A stretch of 64,000 nt of DNA from CAVWSM01 sp963799425 (lineage in GTDB: Bacteria > Actinomycetota > Actinomycetes > Jiangellales > Jiangellaceae): positions 124,001-188,000 of the forward strand of contig CAWCXA010000013.1 of assembly GCA_963799425.1 (NCBI GenBank). The letters run 5' to 3'. Below, in pieces: positions 16,798 to 25,766 of this stretch; the stretch's first letter is position 1, and every line of letters starts with the position of its first letter. The notes under the pieces are model-generated. The model did not search any database. It worked only from the letters and a program-made list of their open reading frames with translations, and was not told where the DNA came from. Both the position numbers and the translations under genes were made by a program.

Positions 16798-17011
16798 TCA
16801 ACCGTCCAACTTTGCCGCGAGCCGCGCGACGAGATCCGGACCAGCCTCTCGAGGGATCGGCGGCCCTCGTCCCATCCATCCTCGGCGTGCGTGCGGACGG
16901 TTGCGATGCCGCGCAGGTAGACCACCGCACGGTCCTGGCCACGTTACGGAACTTGGCGCGGAAGTGGTGCCGCCCGATCCGGTGCAGCCTGGCATCCAAC
17001 TCATCCGTCAC
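16798..17011 (-). pseudogene. Small unrecognised gene coupled to the DUF488 gene, apparently frameshifted
   Basis: A GTG at 17011 overlaps the DUF488 stop (GTGA), the usual coupling in this genome. Protein-like sequence then needs three frames: VTDELDARLHRIGRHHFRAKF, then VVYLRGIATVRTHAEDGWDE, then PDLVARLAAKLDG and a stop at 16798. Shifts near 16927 and 16845 would restore a product of about 71 residues. I do not recognise the family. Coding potential is inferred from composition and coupling only. Confidence 0.35.
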
Positions 17012-17484
17012 CACGGGCGCAGGTGCTCGATCGTGACGGGGTGCTGCTCGACTATTCGCTGGGCGATCAACGAGCGGTGGCAGGCCTCGGGGTTGCGCTC
17101 GACACAGAGCAGCGCTGCGGTTCCGCTGCTCGACAGCGCCGACACGATCGGCGTGAGGTCGACACCGTCGAGGATCTCCGTTGTGTAGCAGCGGGTGTAT
17201 TCGGCAGCGAGTTCGCGGCGCGAGCGCTTGCCAACCCCCTGGCGGTCGTCCGCGGCGTACTGGAGCTGGCGAAGTTCGGTGGTCGGCGCGAGTTCGAGGT
17301 GGTGCTCGTAGGCGATCCGGGCTTTGGCGAGGGCCGCTTGCAGCCGAAGGGAGTTCGCCCAGGCGTACTCGTGTCCGCGGACACCGCGGCGTTGACGTAC
17401 GTCGAGCAGCAGGCGGACGTTCGCCTCCAGCAGTCGTTGCAGGAAGGAGTCGCAGTCGAAGCCATAGACGCCGATTGTCACCAT
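17008..17484 (-). CDS. DUF488 family protein
   Basis: A 158-residue protein beginning MVTIGVYGFDCDSFLQRL, matching the M-x-TIG start of DUF488 proteins. The conserved LLLDVRQRRGVRG block follows, with a cysteine-containing LLCVERNPEACHRSLIA motif near the C-terminus typical of the family. A GTG start at 17508 would add eight residues; the ATG at 17484 fits the family N-terminus better. DUF488 proteins are cytoplasmic and their biochemical role is not established. Confidence 0.85.
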   Translation of the reverse strand: MVTIGVYGFDCDSFLQRLLEANVRLLLDVRQRRGVRGHEYAWANSLRLQAALAKARIAYEHHLELAPTTELRQLQYAADDRQGVGKRSRRELAAEYTRCYTTEILDGVDLTPIVSALSSSGTAALLCVERNPEACHRSLIAQRIVEQHPVTIEHLRPW

Positions 17485-17713
17485 GCTGAGCACGGGAACG
17501 TCCCCCACGTTGATGCCAAGTGTTATCGATGCTCACCGACAGACACTGTCAGACGAAGCCTGCGTGGCCACGGGCGTCTATCCATCCGAGGACGTCCAAG
17601 CAGCAAATCGCACGACCGTGGAACTCGGCCTGGGCGTCGAGCGCACCGCGTCGTCGAAAGGCTTCCGGGTGCTGCGCGACGCGCTGAGTGCGCGCCCGGC
17701 ATGCGCCGCCGCG

Positions 17714-18616
17714 TCAGCGCGTCAGCAGCGGGACCACCGACCGGACGCTCTCGGCCGGCTCGTCGGGCATCGACCAGAAGACGTGGTCGACTCCGAGCCG
17801 GTCGAGCCGTTCCAGGTCGCCCGCGACCTGCTCCGCGGAGCCGGTGAGCGGCCCGCGCTGGTTCAGCGGGCTCGGGGTCACCGCACCATTGACTTGCACG
17901 ACAACGGGACCACCCCGCTGCCCGGCGTCGCGCGTCGCCGTCCGGTACGCCTCGACCATGACCTCCAGCGCGTCCCAGTCGAACACAACGAAGGTCACCC
18001 CTGCACCGAAACGGGCGGCACGCTCGATCGCCGCAGGTGCTCCTGCCCCGAGCAGCAAGGTCGGGCCGCCCGCACGGACCGGCTTGGGACCGATCTCACA
18101 CTCGGGGATCCGGTAGAAGCGCCCCTCGAAGCTCACAGGGTCCGGACCCCACACGGCCCGCATCGCCTGCAGGTGCTCCTCGAAGCCTCCCCCGCGGCGC
18201 GTCATCGGCACCCCGACCGCCTCGAACTCCTGCGCCATCCACCCCTGACCAATGCCGGCCAACAGCCGGCCGGCGGACAGCCGGTCGAGGGTGGCGAGCC
18301 TACGGGCCAGCACCACAGGGCTGGAGAACAGGCCGTCGAGGACGCTGGTACCCAGCGCGATCCGTTCGGTGCGGGCCGCCACGTACGCGAGGGTCTCCAG
18401 CGGGTCGTACACAGTCGCCCATAACTCCGGGCCGTGCATCACGGGTCCGCCCTCGCCCCCCAACGGGATCGGCACGGTCGGCCGGAACAGCCGCTCGTAC
18501 GTCCACACCGAGCCGAGCCCGGCGGCCTCCGCGTCGTGGGCGACCTGGGCGATCGCCTCCGGCGTCGCGTCCTTCCCGCTGCTGGGGAGCCCGATCCCGA
18601 CCTGCACTCGGCTCAT
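17714..18616 (-). CDS. LLM-class flavin-dependent oxidoreductase (probably F420-dependent)
   Basis: A 300-residue luciferase-like monooxygenase-fold protein: VQVGIGLPSSGKDATPEAIAQVAHDAEAAGLGSVWTYERL at the start, ALGTSVLDGLFSSPVVLARRLATLDRLSAGRL in the middle, and LERLDRLGVDHVFWSMP near the end. Actinobacterial proteins of this subgroup commonly use F420 and are often annotated TIGR03619/TIGR03620-like. Substrate unknown. It is monocistronic as far as can be seen. Confidence 0.9.
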   Translation of the reverse strand: MSRVQVGIGLPSSGKDATPEAIAQVAHDAEAAGLGSVWTYERLFRPTVPIPLGGEGGPVMHGPELWATVYDPLETLAYVAARTERIALGTSVLDGLFSSPVVLARRLATLDRLSAGRLLAGIGQGWMAQEFEAVGVPMTRRGGGFEEHLQAMRAVWGPDPVSFEGRFYRIPECEIGPKPVRAGGPTLLLGAGAPAAIERAARFGAGVTFVVFDWDALEVMVEAYRTATRDAGQRGGPVVVQVNGAVTPSPLNQRGPLTGSAEQVAGDLERLDRLGVDHVFWSMPDEPAESVRSVVPLLTR

Positions 18617-18957
18617 CCTCGAATCCTCCGTCCGCGCCCGTCATACCGGTCATGTCTCGGCGACAGGACCGCGCGGACGCGGCGAACTCATCGGGCGCCG
18701 ACAGCGATTCCCCGGGACGTCGGCCCCGGCCGAGCGCCGCAGACGACGAGCCCAGTCGCCGCCGCAGGCCGCGGTGCCGCGCCACCCGGCAACCGCACGA
18801 CTTCGCCCCAAGTCGCGTAGCCCAAAGGTCGCTGTTGTCCGTCGAGTGCCAGTACTCTCCGACCGTGATTGATCTCGGACCCTTGGGGTGGCCTGTGGCT
18901 GTCCTTGCCTGGGCGGGTTGGATCGTCGCCATCCCCAGTGGGGCCTTGTGGGTGATG
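18617..18957. other. Stretch of about 340 bp without a convincing gene
   Basis: No leftward frame here looks coding. On the + strand a GTG at 18865 opens a frame that starts with a hydrophobic stretch (LGPLGWPVAVLAWAGWIVAI), but it has no ribosome-binding site and runs on antisense to the adjacent gene, so I do not call it. Confidence 0.4.
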
Positions 18958-19691
18958 ACGTCCATCCCCGATCGATCATCACGTCCGTCAGGACACCGCG
19001 CGGTGGGAATGGGCGCCCCTCCGCCAGGTTGTAACGCTCCTGCGCGTGATCGACTGCGCGCGTCTGTCGCGAGCAGGGCGGCTACCCGGGCTCTCGTCGC
19101 ATCCGGCAGCCGAACCCCGTACGGACGCCCACCACTGACGTTGGCCTTATGCAACCGGTCCGGAGCCAACGGCAGCACGAATCCGTCGGCACCCTCGTCG
19201 CCGGCGCAGGCCTCCTGCCACGCCTCGAACTCGCCGTCGAAATAGTCCGTCACCGATGCCTGTGGGTACCGCGTCCCTTCTAGCTCGACGACAAGCGGAT
19301 CTGCCTCGGACGCTTCCGGCCAGCTTGGATGAGTCCCTACCAACCACACGTCACCCACGAGCCGAAGCCAGGACGACACAACCAAGGGGACCGGTCCGAA
19401 TCTCTCTTCCAGCCACCGCTCCAGGTCGGCCGCCTCATCGCCCGGAGGACGAAACGGGACCACCGTCTCCCGGGCGTCGTCGTTGGTGTGGAACCGGTAC
19501 CCCTGTTGCCGAAGTCGGCCGACGACCACCTCGATGTTGTGCCGCGCGCGGCGGGCCATTTCATCACAGACCTCCCGCGCCTCGTCGGCCAAGCCGAGCT
19601 CAGGGAGGCGGTCACCGTACTGACTAAGCTCATGCCATACCTGTTCGCGCTGCCCACGGTCATACCGCTCCAGCCACCCCGGCGACCTCAT
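18958..19691 (-). pseudogene. Unrecognised soluble protein gene with unresolved, probably frameshifted 3' end
   Basis: From an ATG at 19691 the frame reads a well-behaved protein for about 215 residues (MRSPGWLERYDRGQREQVWH, later RFGPVPLVVSSWLRLVGDVW and GFVLPLAPDRLHKANVSGG). After about 19050 the sequence becomes low-complexity and shows no stop until 18300, deep inside the neighbouring oxidoreductase gene on the same strand. A neighbouring frame carries RAVDHAQERYNLAEGRPFPP, which looks like the natural continuation. I infer a frameshift near 19055. The end coordinate given is approximate. No family recognised. Confidence 0.45.
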
Positions 19692-19763
19692 GCACCGATC
19701 TTGCAATGACACACCAGACCCCGGAAGGCAGATTTCACGTTTCGGCCGCAGACCGAGCAAGAG

Positions 19764-19779
19764 CGTTCCCGCGGGAACG
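19764..19779. repeat. Perfect 16-bp palindrome, copy 2
   Basis: CGTTCCCGCGGGAACG, identical to 16693-16708. A further imperfect palindrome, CAGCGTTCG and CGAACGCTG, follows at about 19808-19829. Confidence 0.5.
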
Positions 19780-19854
19780 CCATGCATAGTCGTGGGCGGC
19801 GCTCCGTCAGCGTTCGCCGCCGAACGCTGGCACCGCTGCCACGCCAGTGCCCTA

Positions 19855-19887
19855 GGCCCGGCGCAACCGAATCGTCTGCGCCGGGCC
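19855..19887 (-). terminator. Hairpin downstream of the beta-propeller gene
   Basis: GGCCCGGCGCA and TGCGCCGGGCC form an 11-bp perfect stem with an 11-nt loop, 16 bp past the stop codon at 19903. No U-tract is seen, as is common in actinobacterial terminators. Confidence 0.65.
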
Positions 19888-19902
19888 GTTAGTTGATTTC
19901 GG

Positions 19903-20925
19903 TCAGCGCAGCTTGAGGTTGGCGACCTTGTCGATGAGGGACTCCGCGTACCAGGGGTCACCATTCGCACCGATCGTGATCCCGACCGGGTCCGGCCGCC
20001 TCGGGTCGGCGAAGTCGATCGCCTTGGAGGCCTCGGTGATCACACCGTCCTGGGTTATTCGGGCGATGTTGCCACGGAGGTTCTGTGTGAACCACACATT
20101 GCCATCCGGGGCCGCGGCGATGTCCAGCGGGGTGGCGTCGACCGGGGTCGGGAACTCCACGAGGTCGTGGGGGCCGGATGCAGTCGGGGTGAGCCGGGCG
20201 ATGAGGTCAGCGAAGATCTCGGTCACCCACACGGTCCCATTGGTAGCGACCGTTATGCCTCTGCCCTCTGCGCTTAGCGGCGTCGTGCTAACGACACCGA
20301 CCGCGGGATCGATCTCCCCGATCGCATTTGTCCCGGTAAACCACACGTTGCCGTCCGGAGCCACCGCGACATCGCCGACCCCGGGGGCAGGGAAGTACGT
20401 GAACGGGTCCTCGCCCGGGGCGGCGAAGACGTTGAAGCGACCGACCCGGTTGTTGAAGAAATCGGCGAACCAAATGCTGGTCGAGTCCGCCGCAACGCCG
20501 CCGAGCGGATCGCAGAACACCTCACCACAGGGCGAAATGCTGCTGAGGACCTCTCCCGAGGTCGTGATCCGGCGCAGCTGACCATCGTTGTCGCTGACGT
20601 AGAGAATCCCTTCGGGGCCCTCCACGATGTCATTGGTGATACAGCCGTCGCAGACGGCAAACTCGGTGATGTCGCCCCGCGGCGTGACCCGTGCGACCGA
20701 GCCGGGGGTGAAGAACGTGACCGGGTCGAACGCTCCCTGGACCGTGAACCAGACGTTGCCGTCGGACGCGGTCGTGACGAAGTGTGGATCGCTACTTGTT
20801 GGCAACCTGTAGTGCTTGACGGTTCCCAGGCCGGACGCCGCCTCGGCGACCGGCACCGCGGTTGACGCGATCAGGCCGGCAGCCACGATCACGCCCCATC
20901 TGCGCACCCGCATGGACGCTGGCAT
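19903..20925 (-). CDS. Secreted Vgb/NHL-like seven-bladed beta-propeller protein
   Basis: A 340-residue protein with a Sec signal peptide (MRVRRWGVIVAAGLIASTAV..., predicted cleavage after AEA). Seven repeats of the form DGNVWFT are visible: SDGNVWFTV, PEGILYVSD, DSTSIWFAD, PDGNVWFTG, TNGTVWVTE, PDGNVWFTQ and ANGDPWYAE. This is the repeat of virginiamycin-B-lyase-like and streptogramin-lyase propellers. Extracytoplasmic location and absence of a resistance context argue for a generic binding or scaffold propeller rather than an antibiotic lyase. The start at 20925 has AAAGGAG upstream. A hairpin follows the stop. Confidence 0.85.
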   Translation of the reverse strand: MPASMRVRRWGVIVAAGLIASTAVPVAEAASGLGTVKHYRLPTSSDPHFVTTASDGNVWFTVQGAFDPVTFFTPGSVARVTPRGDITEFAVCDGCITNDIVEGPEGILYVSDNDGQLRRITTSGEVLSSISPCGEVFCDPLGGVAADSTSIWFADFFNNRVGRFNVFAAPGEDPFTYFPAPGVGDVAVAPDGNVWFTGTNAIGEIDPAVGVVSTTPLSAEGRGITVATNGTVWVTEIFADLIARLTPTASGPHDLVEFPTPVDATPLDIAAAPDGNVWFTQNLRGNIARITQDGVITEASKAIDFADPRRPDPVGITIGANGDPWYAESLIDKVANLKLR

Positions 20926-21204
20926 TTCCGCTCCTTTACGTTCGACGACTGCCCTTCCGAACCCCGCGAAGGATCTGTTGGACGTGTCTAGAGACTCAAA
21001 GCGAGCACCCCGACCCATACGTCGGCTGACAGAAGACCCAGCCTGTCACCGGTGTGAGTTGCTGGCCCGGCGCAGTGTTCGCTACGCAATTGAGCTTTCT
21101 GCTCGTCCCCGCGCACGCGACGCTCGTTCACGTGAAGTAGCCACGAAGCTCGGGAATTCATGGTCCTTGCCACGTGCCTCCTTCTCGATGCGGCCAGCTG
21201 AGGC

Positions 21205-21843
21205 TCAACTGATCGTGATGGAGAACTCCTTCTCACTGAAGGTGTCCAGATCGTCGGTGACGCGAACGGTGAAGGTGAACGCGCCAGCCGTGGCGGGCGT
21301 GCCGGAGATGGTGTTCTCACCCCTGGGCAGTTCCAGGCCGGGAGGCACCGCTCCTGCGACCACCGACCAGGTGAAGGGCGGTACACCACCGTCGGCGAAC
21401 AGGTTGCCGCAGCAGTAGAACTCGCCGACCGTTCCGTCGGAGAGCGCCTCGGTAGTGATCGTCGGCGCCTCGGCCGGGAGGATCTGGACCGTGAAGGTCT
21501 CGGTGTCGGTCGCGCGGGTCTCGTCCTTGACCTGGACGGTGAAGGTGAAGCTACCGGCGGTCTTGGGGACTCCGTTGATCAGCCCCGTGGCGGTGGCGAA
21601 GTCGAACACCTTCGTACCTGGGGGAAGCTTGCCGTTGACGAGCTTGAACGACGGTGTCCTGAACGACGACGAGCAGCCAGTCACCGTGATGAACAGCGTG
21701 AACTCTGTCCCGACCTGACCGGTCAGCGAGGGGTCCTGGGGGTCGGTGGAGTCGATGGTGCATGTCGCGGCCTGTACCTGGGCGGACGGCGCGCCGAGCA
21801 CCAGCAGCGGGATGGCGAGAAGCAGGAGTAGCAACCTACGCAT
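21205..21843 (-). CDS. Secreted protein with two putative Ig-like (He_PIG-type) domains
   Basis: A 212-residue protein with a Leu-rich signal peptide (MRRLLLLLLAIPLLVLGAPS). It has two tandem repeats, each with the putative-Ig pattern: LPPGTKVFDFATATGLINGVP-type at about residues 80-105, ending TFTVQV, and VPPGLELPRGENTISGTPATAG at about 165-190, ending TFTVRV. A CC pair (YCCG) and two further cysteines could form disulfides. GAGGAG precedes the ATG at 21843. It lies 279 bp upstream of the propeller gene on the same strand, so the two exported proteins may be functionally linked. Role unknown. Confidence 0.8.
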   Translation of the reverse strand: MRRLLLLLLAIPLLVLGAPSAQVQAATCTIDSTDPQDPSLTGQVGTEFTLFITVTGCSSSFRTPSFKLVNGKLPPGTKVFDFATATGLINGVPKTAGSFTFTVQVKDETRATDTETFTVQILPAEAPTITTEALSDGTVGEFYCCGNLFADGGVPPFTWSVVAGAVPPGLELPRGENTISGTPATAGAFTFTVRVTDDLDTFSEKEFSITIS

Positions 21844-22455
21844 GAGGGGACTCCTCGGCCGTGTGACAGAAGGACTCATCGCTTCGGCGCGTCCAGCAGA
21901 CCGCGTCGAGTTTCTCCTCGCTCAGTTACTCGATGGCGTTCCGTAATACGGGGCGAACACGTCGGATGGATTGACCGAGGTGGGACTACTGAGCGCTGGA
22001 TGTCCTCAACGCCCGCAAGGCCGCTTGATAAACCGTCCGGTTCTGCCGCCGGTCGCGTGGTCTTGCTGGATTGAGGACGTTGCCCAGCAGGCGGGCGTCA
22101 GGTTCCTTTCGGCTTGTGCCGGAGTGCGCCGAAAGGTACGAGGATGAACAAGGCGATCACCAAGTAGCCGAACACCGCTACATTGGGCAGGGCACGGAAC
22201 GCCCGGACTACCCACGACGGATCGCCACTTTCGTCAAGCGTCGCCGTCGGGTGATTGAGTAGGGCTCAGCCACCCAGCGGATGTGTGCTCCGAAAGGCCT
22301 TCTCCTCGGGATTCCTACGGCACAACCGTCGTTTCGAGATGCCGCACGCTGCGCTGATTGCCCTGCACGGCGGTCATCAGACCGCGAGATCGATTTGCCG
22401 GTCATGCCACCGAGCGAACGCGACGGCGTTCCCGCTGAAGGGTTGCTGCCCTGGT
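21844..22455. other. Intergenic stretch of about 600 bp, holding only a possible gene remnant
   Basis: The frame 22098-22265 on the - strand reads ...DPSWVVRAFRALPNVAVFGY then a hydrophobic segment and ...GALRHKPKGT with a stop at 22098. It resembles the C-terminal end of a small membrane protein, but no start codon lies in frame before the upstream stop. Nothing else convincing is seen in the interval. Confidence 0.35.
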
Positions 22456-23562
22456 TCAGTTCGGCAGTTTGAGCTCGAGGTCGAGCCAGCGGGCAAGGTC
22501 GGCTATCTCGCGGTGGACGGCGGCCCGACTTGTCATGCTCCACGGCCCGTCTTCGTGGACAGCGTCGACGCGCAGCACGCCCGCCTGGCGGTCGGCTGTG
22601 GCGTCGAGCTTCCCGACCAGGCGATCGCCGTAGAGGATCGGCATCGCGTAGTAGCCCCAGCGGCGCCTAATGACGGGCTTGTACATCTCGAGGGCGTAGT
22701 CGAACTCGAAGATGTCCTTCATCCGTTTGCGGTCGTGCAGCATCCGGTCGAACGGCGAGAGCAGGGCGGCGCGGCCCGTGAAGCGTCGGCCGAGCTGGGT
22801 CGGGTCGACACGCCAATGGCCGCGTACGCCCTCCACAACGGCAGGCTCACCGGCCTCGCCTACGTCCAGCGGCTCGACGGGGCACTCCGGACCACGCGAC
22901 CGCGCGATGCCCAGCGCGCTCAGCCGGCGCTCATCCCGAAGACGTCGTGCCTCGTGCGACGGAATGCCGGTGTCGTCGGGGTAGACGCGGGACGCCAGGT
23001 CCCACAGCCGGTCGCGCCCATTCCAGCCGGCCACCGCAACCTCCCCGCGCTGCACGAGGAAGTCGAGCATCATTCTGACGTTCCTGTTGGCGTTCCATCC
23101 GGTCGAGACCCAGGGCCTTACACACGTATCGGGTAGCTCACTTGAGGGCAGCGGGCCGTCAGCGCGCAGCCGCTCGAGGATGTCACGCCGACAGGCGTTG
23201 TTGGCCGCGACCCAGTCACGTCGGTACTCCTGCCAGTCGCGGAGCTCACCAGTGCCCGGCCACTCGGCCATCTCGGCGCGATACAGCATGAGATCCTCGG
23301 CCGGACGCACCGTCCCCCGAAGCTCGATAAGTGTTTGCTCGTTGACGGCGTCCCGCAACTCCTGCGGGTCGTACCCCGACCCCAGCCGGCTCCACATCAC
23401 CAGGTCGGCGCTCGGCGCAACCGCGCTGATCGGGTCGAGCTGGAGGAGCGACAGGGTGCGGACGGTCTCGAGCAGAGTCCTGGGCCGTTGCCCGCCCAGC
23501 AGCTGCGCGCGCACGGCGATGCGGCGGGCATCGGCGCGGGACAGCTGGTGGATCGCGGGCAC
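22456..23562 (-). CDS. YcaQ/AlkX-type DNA glycosylase (HTH_42 winged-helix protein)
   Basis: A 368-residue protein of the HTH_42 (DUF1006) family. The catalytic-type QxD motif is at Q41-L42-D43 (LLQLDPIS). The middle carries winged-helix regions, and the C-terminus has RWGYYAMPILYGDRLVGKLD, a family signature. Members of this family (AlkZ, YcaQ/AlkX) remove bulky alkylated bases and unhook interstrand crosslinks. The variant QxD is found in YcaQ-like members. The start is GTG at 23562. It may protect against environmental or self-made alkylators, but no biosynthetic cluster is nearby. Confidence 0.88.
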   Translation of the reverse strand: MPAIHQLSRADARRIAVRAQLLGGQRPRTLLETVRTLSLLQLDPISAVAPSADLVMWSRLGSGYDPQELRDAVNEQTLIELRGTVRPAEDLMLYRAEMAEWPGTGELRDWQEYRRDWVAANNACRRDILERLRADGPLPSSELPDTCVRPWVSTGWNANRNVRMMLDFLVQRGEVAVAGWNGRDRLWDLASRVYPDDTGIPSHEARRLRDERRLSALGIARSRGPECPVEPLDVGEAGEPAVVEGVRGHWRVDPTQLGRRFTGRAALLSPFDRMLHDRKRMKDIFEFDYALEMYKPVIRRRWGYYAMPILYGDRLVGKLDATADRQAGVLRVDAVHEDGPWSMTSRAAVHREIADLARWLDLELKLPN

Positions 23563-23710
23563 GTTCGCAGCCTAGAACGACGCGCCGACAAGCATCGCCG
23601 CACGGCGACACCGGACCGGACGTACGTCGAGCGGCAGCCGCGGCCCGCGAATCGGCCCGGTGCCGCAACACCGAGTCGCGCGAAGAACAGCCGACTATGC
23701 GCCCAAGGCG

Positions 23711-24382
23711 TCAGCGTCGTTGGGAGGAGTCGAGGAATGGCTCGACCGCGGCGAGGAACTTCTCGGGCGCATCCATGTGGATGGTGTGTCCGACGTCGAT
23801 GACAACGAACTCGGCTTCGGGGATGAGCGCGGCGGTCTGTTCGGCGCGAACGTGGCTGCTCTCGCCGCCGCTGATGACCAGGGCGGGTGCGGTGATCCGT
23901 TGCAGGCTGGCAGCCCAGTCGGGGTCCGGGGCCACGAACTGACGCTCGGTGTCCCGCATCATCTCCCAATCGAATCCGGTTGAGTCGTCCTCCACCAACG
24001 CCGGACGCGTCATCGGCAGCGGCGGTGGCGGGTCTTCCAGCAGGAGCACGTCGACGCGTTCGGGGTGGTTGGCCGCGAGGTGGTAGGCGACCACGCCACC
24101 GAGTGAGTGGCCGATGATCGCGGCCTTCTCGATGTCGAGGTGATCGAGCAGACCCACGATGTCCTCGGCCATCTCCGGGAGGCCGTAGGTGCCGGGGTAG
24201 TCACTGCCGCCATGCCCGCGCAGATCAGGAACGTACACCCGAAAGCGCTGCGCGAGGCGCTCGGTGATCCCGTCCCAATCGCTCTGGTTAGCGCACCGCC
24301 CATGCAGCAGGACCAGCGGTGGCCCACCGAAGCCCTCCGACCGGTACCTGAGCTGTATACCGTTCACGCGCGCGTCGTTCAT
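23711..24382 (-). CDS. Alpha/beta-fold hydrolase
   Basis: A 223-residue protein with the oxyanion-hole motif LVLLHGRCANQSDW, nucleophile elbow GHSLGG and terminal GHTIHMDAPEKF histidine. It is a little short for the family but complete. The start at ATG 24382 gives MNDARVNGIQLRYRSEG. Substrate unknown; likely an esterase or lactonase-type cytoplasmic enzyme. The acetyltransferase gene lies 26 nt upstream in the same direction. Confidence 0.9.
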   Translation of the reverse strand: MNDARVNGIQLRYRSEGFGGPPLVLLHGRCANQSDWDGITERLAQRFRVYVPDLRGHGGSDYPGTYGLPEMAEDIVGLLDHLDIEKAAIIGHSLGGVVAYHLAANHPERVDVLLLEDPPPPLPMTRPALVEDDSTGFDWEMMRDTERQFVAPDPDWAASLQRITAPALVISGGESSHVRAEQTAALIPEAEFVVIDVGHTIHMDAPEKFLAAVEPFLDSSQRR

Positions 24383-24408
24383 CACAACGGCGACCGTACG
24401 CGGCGGCG

Positions 24409-25296
24409 TCAGCGGACGATGACGAGGTTGGACATGTCGACGACAGGCCGGTAGCCGAGCGCTGCGTAGATCTTGTTCGAGGTCGGGTTCGCCTGGTCGG
24501 TGAACAGGCAGACCCGCGCCCCCTCGGCCCGAAGTTGCCGAGACACCTCGGCGACCGCGTTGCTGGCCCAACCGCGGCCACGCTGTGACGGTGGGGTGTA
24601 CACAGCGGCGACGCGAGCCACACCATAGGACGGCGGGGTGGCGCCGGTGAGGTGCACCCGCCGCCCGTTCGCGTCGACCCAGAACCACAGTCGGCCGGCT
24701 CGGATGCGCCGCAGCAGCTCGGCATCGTCGGGCACCTCATGCGCGCTTGCACCACGTGGACGGCCCGCCTGCTCGTCGGCGTCGCCCATGAACGCGGCGA
24801 ACCACTGCATGGCCAACTCCAGGTCTTCGTCGGTGGCGGTCACCAGACGGCCGGGCACCGGCGCCGGCAGCGTGAGGGTGCCCAACTCGTGCAGCCTGGT
24901 GTGCTGCGCGACCTCGACGCGGCCCCCGCCGAGCCGGGCGAGCTCGTCGGCACACCGATCAACAGCGGGCAGGGCTCCGTTGACCCCAAGAACCTCCTCG
25001 CCGCGCTCGTATAGCGTGCGAGCCAGCGCTACCGCCGCAGCGTCGGGCATCGGCAGCAGGAACGGCGGATAGGGCGCGAACGACGCGGCCCGCATCCCGG
25101 CTCCACACACGTTGCCGGACTCGTCGCGGACCACCAGCCACCAGTTGAGGTCCGGCTGCGGGACACCTTCGGCCAATCGCGCTGTGACCCGGTGAGCGGT
25201 CGTTGTGACAACGGTGCTGACCACCGGGTTATGGGCCAACCAGTCTCCCGCAGCGGCGAGAAACTCGCCCGGATCCGCGCAGAACTGCAAGCGCAT
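24409..25296 (-). CDS. GNAT family N-acetyltransferase
   Basis: A 295-residue protein with a C-terminal GNAT core: VAAVYTPPSQRGRGWASNAVAEVSRQL is motif A, the acetyl-CoA pyrophosphate loop Q-R-G-R-G-W, followed by LFTDQANPTSNKIYAALGY. The N-terminal half is an additional domain seen in two-domain GNATs. A GTG at 25320 would add eight residues; the ATG at 25296 was preferred. Acceptor substrate unknown. Confidence 0.88.
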   Translation of the reverse strand: MRLQFCADPGEFLAAAGDWLAHNPVVSTVVTTTAHRVTARLAEGVPQPDLNWWLVVRDESGNVCGAGMRAASFAPYPPFLLPMPDAAAVALARTLYERGEEVLGVNGALPAVDRCADELARLGGGRVEVAQHTRLHELGTLTLPAPVPGRLVTATDEDLELAMQWFAAFMGDADEQAGRPRGASAHEVPDDAELLRRIRAGRLWFWVDANGRRVHLTGATPPSYGVARVAAVYTPPSQRGRGWASNAVAEVSRQLRAEGARVCLFTDQANPTSNKIYAALGYRPVVDMSNLVIVR

Positions 25297-25517
25297 TCCC
25301 GGCGTTTCCGGTGCGCCCACCCGCGCAGGCTAGCAACTGCGCCGTGACGAAGCGCGCGTCGTGGCCCCGCGGACTTTGGCGGCGGTCGTACCCCCGTACC
25401 CCCCGGCTAGCACCACTGTTGACGCCCGGCTGGAATCGCGAGACAGCAGCCCTCGTTGACCACAGCAGTTGCCTCACGCGGTCGTGATGGCAGTGTTTGG
25501 GTCCCGTGGAGGGCTGC

Positions 25518-25766
25518 ATGCAGTCGCATACCGATTCCAAAACCGCGAGTACCAGCGAGCCAGCAGAGATCACGACGCTCGTTGAGCGTCTCAGCGAGAG
25601 GTTCGGGCAAGAAATAGCCGTGCAGCAGATCCGCGACGTCGTCACCGAAGAGTACGACCAGCTGCAGGACAGGGCGCGGATACAGCAGTACGTTCCGCTG
25701 CTCGCCCAGCACTCGGCTGATCGTCGCCTGCGTCCCGTTGCCCGCCAGGACCACAAAGCGGCCTGA
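25518..25766 (+). CDS. Small protein with three-helix bundle dimerization-type domain
   Basis: An 82-residue protein. Residues about 20-60 (ITTLVERLSERFGQEIAVQQIRDVVTEEYDQL) match the short helical domain found in many actinobacterial regulatory proteins, sometimes annotated DUF3562 or three-helix bundle dimerization. GGAGG lies 5 nt before the ATG at 25518. It stands alone on the + strand. Function unknown. Confidence 0.7.
   Translation: MQSHTDSKTASTSEPAEITTLVERLSERFGQEIAVQQIRDVVTEEYDQLQDRARIQQYVPLLAQHSADRRLRPVARQDHKAA

Noticed and set aside
16791..16806. Third copy of the GTTGATCATG palindromic element
   Set aside because: Only the CATGATCAAC half-site is present, with no opposing arm within 100 bp.
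18865..19245. Hydrophobic rightward open frame starting at GTG 18865
   Set aside because: No ribosome-binding site, and most of it is antisense to the leftward gene; only the first 20 residues look membrane-like.
19903..20925. Annotation as virginiamycin B lyase (antibiotic resistance)
   Set aside because: It has a signal peptide and only generic propeller repeats; no catalytic residues could be confirmed.
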